A stretch of 64,000 bases of DNA from assembly GCF_964019385.1 (NCBI RefSeq), contig NC_088655.1, forward strand, positions 7,201,633-7,265,632, read 5' to 3'. The notes under the pieces are model-generated. The model saw only the letters and a list, made by a program, of their open reading frames with translations, did no database searches and was not told the DNA's origin. The translations under genes and the position numbers were made by a program. The DNA comes from Sycon ciliatum (lineage: Eukaryota > Porifera > Calcarea > Leucosolenida > Sycettidae). How positions within the stretch are numbered: position 1 is the stretch's first letter; every line of letters begins with the position of its first letter. Shown here in pieces: positions 61,485 through 64,000 of this stretch.

Positions 61485-61794
61485 TGTTGTGAACCCTCTA
61501 AGATTCTCTAAATTGTCAGGATCGTACGACCACACGGCACGAGGACAACTCTTTTCCTTTACACAGTTTATTTCACTTCCATCGACTAACTGACAATGAA
61601 CACTAATAACACCAGCTATTTATAGCATGCAAAAACATACGCATATAAAACTGGACATAACAGCGTATACAGCAAAACACACACAGCGCATATAGCGTAT
61701 GCCATGCAGCAACATCAGCGGTATGGCGGAGTCGAAAGACAACATTGCGACGAATACAATGCCTTTCCCAATTGAGAACTGGTGGTTTGCAACA
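61485..61794 (-). mobile_element. Solo LTR, 310 bp, with CTCTC target duplication
   Basis: The block begins TGTTGTGAAC and ends TTTGCAACA, and is flanked by CTCTC at 61480-61484 and 61795-61799. The empty site at 59.2 kb confirms the insertion. On the - strand it carries TATAAATAGC and later AATAAA, as promoter and polyadenylation signals of an LTR. No internal part remains, so it is a solo LTR; the family is not determined. Confidence 0.88.
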
Positions 61795-61879
61795 CTCTCA
61801 TCTATTACACGCATGCTCGTTGTTGATAATTAGTCTTTGTCTTGTCCCACAAGGGACTCCTGCGGGGCACCAGGCGAAC

Positions 61880-62426
61880 ACAACATGAACTATTTGAAAA
61901 GACACGCGCGCGGTGACGCGAAACATAGAAATAACCTGGTGTGGCCGAATACACATGAAATAGGAGTGATAGGACAGAACGTAATACGGTTTTGTAAAGC
62001 AAACAACTACTAGATGGATGAACCTGTAGGATGCGTCACTCACCTTCATTAGTGAAAGTGGATTGTGAGCAACACTGCTGGCTCACGCAGAATCATATCA
62101 GGAAAATTTTTTATTGTTTCCGTCATAAAATAACCATCATCAGGAATGATATAGCAACAAGGACATCAAGAATGAATTTGGGCATAGGCACTATTGGGAA
62201 AGGTTTGATAATGAGCAGTGCCGTAAGGAGATAATATTCATACATGCATGAACTATGGGGAGAGAGAAAACAAGGTTAAGGAAACATCAGAAACAGACAC
62301 AAAACTGGTACAGCAATAGCATGATACGTGACAACTGTAAAACATTGCACATGCACCAAGCAGAACATATGCATGTATATGTATTGTATGAACTCGGATG
62401 GAGAGCCAAGGATTATTTATACAAAG
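61880..62426. other. Unassigned stretch
   Basis: Nothing recognised. Confidence 0.3.
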
Positions 62427-62643
62427 CAAAAAGGACCAAGACACTACAAATTACACTATAATGTCCACTAGCACCACGAGTTACTAAACAATCAGCTCAT
62501 GCGATAACATTGCACGACACTGACAGATGGTATTGACGTTCTACAACTAACTGGCTAGCAATGTTATCGCATGAGCTGATTGTTTAGTAACTGATGGTGT
62601 TAGTGGACATTATAGTGTAACTTGTAGTTTCTTGGTCTTTTTT
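62427..62643. mobile_element. Foldback MITE-like inverted repeat
   Basis: 62427-62513 and 62558-62643 are inverted copies of about 86 bp (roughly 90% alike) with a 44-bp loop. They share TTACACTATAATGTCCACTA and ATCAGCTCATGCGATAACAT. The design, but not the sequence, resembles the MITEs at 35.9 and 40.6 kb. Confidence 0.7.
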
Positions 62644-62712
62644 ACATTTTATAATATGTACATGTGAGTATGTACATGTGCACATAATGGCAGGTGGTGG
62701 CAACAGCAGTGT

Positions 62713-62910
62713 ATGGAAGTAGAAAAAGAATACACTATCCGGGAGAAGAAAGTACTGGACCAGTTATTTGTACCAGGAATGCCTTTACAGGAGGTTCTAT
62801 CCTGCGTTGTCGTTTATTCTCGGGCCCATGTCCTGAATTTTTATCGCTTTGCGTATCCTCCTGGCCCGAAGCGACTCGATTGCAAGGACGCGAACCTTCG
62901 TAAATACTGA
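62713..62910 (+). other. Short open frame, unknown
   Basis: A frame of 65 codons starts at ATG 62713 (MEVEKEYTIREKKVLDQLFV and later RFAYPPGPKRLDCKDANL). It is protein-like but matches no family I know. It may be an exon of the ankyrin gene or chance. Confidence 0.2.
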
Positions 62911-63516
62911 GTCACCAAACGGCAGTACCACACTGCTACGGTGAAGCCGGAAGGGCTCCCAAAGAGATTATCCCGACATCTTATTCGGGGGGGGAGGGGT
63001 AATTATGTTCCTTGGCATTGTGTTGAGGTTCTACCTTAAGAAACTTTTTCAAGGGCTTAGGACGGTCGATATACACCCCAAAGGGAACCTACCTCCGGGA
63101 TTGTGAGCAAAATGAAAGCACAGATCGGCCTGCACACATACTTTGGTATTCTCAGACATGGTCTCTTATGGCGCATGACATTTCCTGATTACTAGTAGTA
63201 GTACTCTGTTCAGAACCTGAACAAACTGTTAGGTCCCCATCTTCCGTGTACTGTTTCTTAGTAAATCCTTTCTCTTGCTGGTCTGCACCCAGTACACAAA
63301 GCTTGACGAGTTCCTGTATAGCAGCTGCTTGTGCACCTGTATTGGTCATAGGCACTCAGGCCTTTTATCTACATTGTAGCTCTCTCCCTTGCTCACTCTC
63401 ATTCTCCCTCTCTCTCTTGTCGTGATCAATCATGTGGTCGTTTGTCTCTGTGTCCCTCCCCTTGTTGTTTCCCCAATACAAATTATCTTCAATATTCTCA
63501 CCTCTCCCTACTCCAG

Positions 63517-63615
63517 GATCAAGAAACTCCATTGCACCAAGCCTGTCACTACGGCACGCCGGAGGTTATAGAATTTCTGCTTCAAAAGGGTTCAGATCTT
63601 TTTGCCTTGAGAAAG
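63517..63615 (+). CDS. Ankyrin-repeat exon C of the host gene
   Basis: A third exon of exactly 99 bp, phase 0 on both sides, with CTCCAG before it and GTAAGT after it. It encodes one ankyrin repeat (ETPLHQACHYGTPEVIEFLL then QKGSDLFALRK). It is clearly diverged from exons A and B. The same strand, length and phase make one gene with exons A and B plausible, though the 19.6-kb gap may hide more exons or a gene border. Confidence 0.85.
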
Positions 63616-64000
63616 GTAAGTCGCACTTTTAGTTAAATTTGCAGCGTCGAGATAATCATCGTAATTATTATTTATTATCACTCTCTTATTATTGACCCCC
63701 ACAGAAACTTGTGATCTCTAAGCGGTCACATATCAGCATATATTGACCGCTTATATTGACCACTTATTATTGACCACTTAGCCCGAGGACTTAGAATTTT
63801 TTCCTCAACTTAGAAAAAAATCAGAACTGAAAGAAGAAAAATCTGAAGCCAAATGCTGGGATTTGAACCCAAACTGTCAGATTCTCAGTCAAAGAACTTG
63901 GGGAACATACTACAAGAGACAACTGAAAACTTTGGTTTACACAGCAGTAATGTCCAATGTAAACGGCATATGTACTATTATACTATTACAATAGTATTCC
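63616..64000. other. Intron start after exon C, AT-rich
   Basis: A short direct repeat TATTGACCGCTTATATTGAC-like occurs at 63740-63780. At 63850-63890 the - strand resembles a decayed tRNA 3' half (GGGTTCAAATCCCAGC). Confidence 0.4.

Noticed and set aside
63840-63900. tRNA-like 3' half on the - strand
   Set aside because: It has a B-box-like word (GGTTCAAATCC) but no convincing acceptor or D arm.

Overview
The window reads as animal nuclear DNA, most likely from a marine invertebrate (a sponge or similar animal would fit, but the sequence does not settle it). The evidence is GT-AG introns, 99-bp ankyrin-repeat exons, TTAGGG-type motifs and an animal-type mix of transposons: Polinton, DIRS/Ngaro, BEL/Pao, Ty3/Gypsy, LINEs including a Dong/R4-like one, mariner and pogo-like DNA transposons, and tRNA-derived SINEs. 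Almost every kilobase is transposon-derived. The only host gene I can support is an ankyrin-repeat gene on the + strand, seen as three exons at 35.1, 43.8 and 63.5 kb.

Region 1 (1-23,130) is a DIRS-order, Ngaro-like tyrosine-recombinase retrotransposon whose left end lies outside the window. Its gag-like gene is split by an 18.7-kb Polinton (264-18,970) with a 6-bp target duplication (TCCAGA) on each side. The Polinton has about 1.9-kb near-identical terminal inverted repeats and looks whole. It carries a protein-primed DNA polymerase, retroviral-type integrase, adenain-like protease, packaging ATPase, major and minor capsid proteins and several small virion-like or unknown proteins. It also carries two less usual cargo genes: a PPPDE/LRAT-like thiol hydrolase and a zinc-ribbon protein that resembles TFIIB-type factors. 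To the right of the Polinton the host retroelement continues with RT/RNase H, tyrosine recombinase and a split-repeat end (B1-A2-B2).

Region 2 (23-34 kb) is a stack of nested insertions. An old Gypsy-like end fragment is split by a 3.1-kb TA-flanked DNA transposon that itself holds layered palindromes. A LINE endonuclease fragment is split by a pogo-like element. A Gypsy fragment has one LTR between an integrase end and a gag start. A CR1/Jockey-like LINE RT follows.

Region 3 (34-44 kb) holds the first two ankyrin exons, which are duplicates of each other including flanking intron. Between them lie a duplicated 1.5-kb LINE/MITE block, a satellite array with a 377-bp higher-order period, a tRNA-like sequence and a foldback element with a 69-bp coding-type tandem repeat.

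Region 4 (44-64 kb) holds a Dong-like LINE inside an (ATT)n tract, an 86-bp perfect palindrome, another LINE end, a mariner with plant/Stowaway-type ends, a second Gypsy-like end fragment with a SINE in it, a broken BEL/Pao element, a second copy of the 32-kb LINE, a solo LTR and the third ankyrin exon. Long stretches (37.2-38.9, 53.5-56.5, 60.3-61.4 kb) show nothing I can name.
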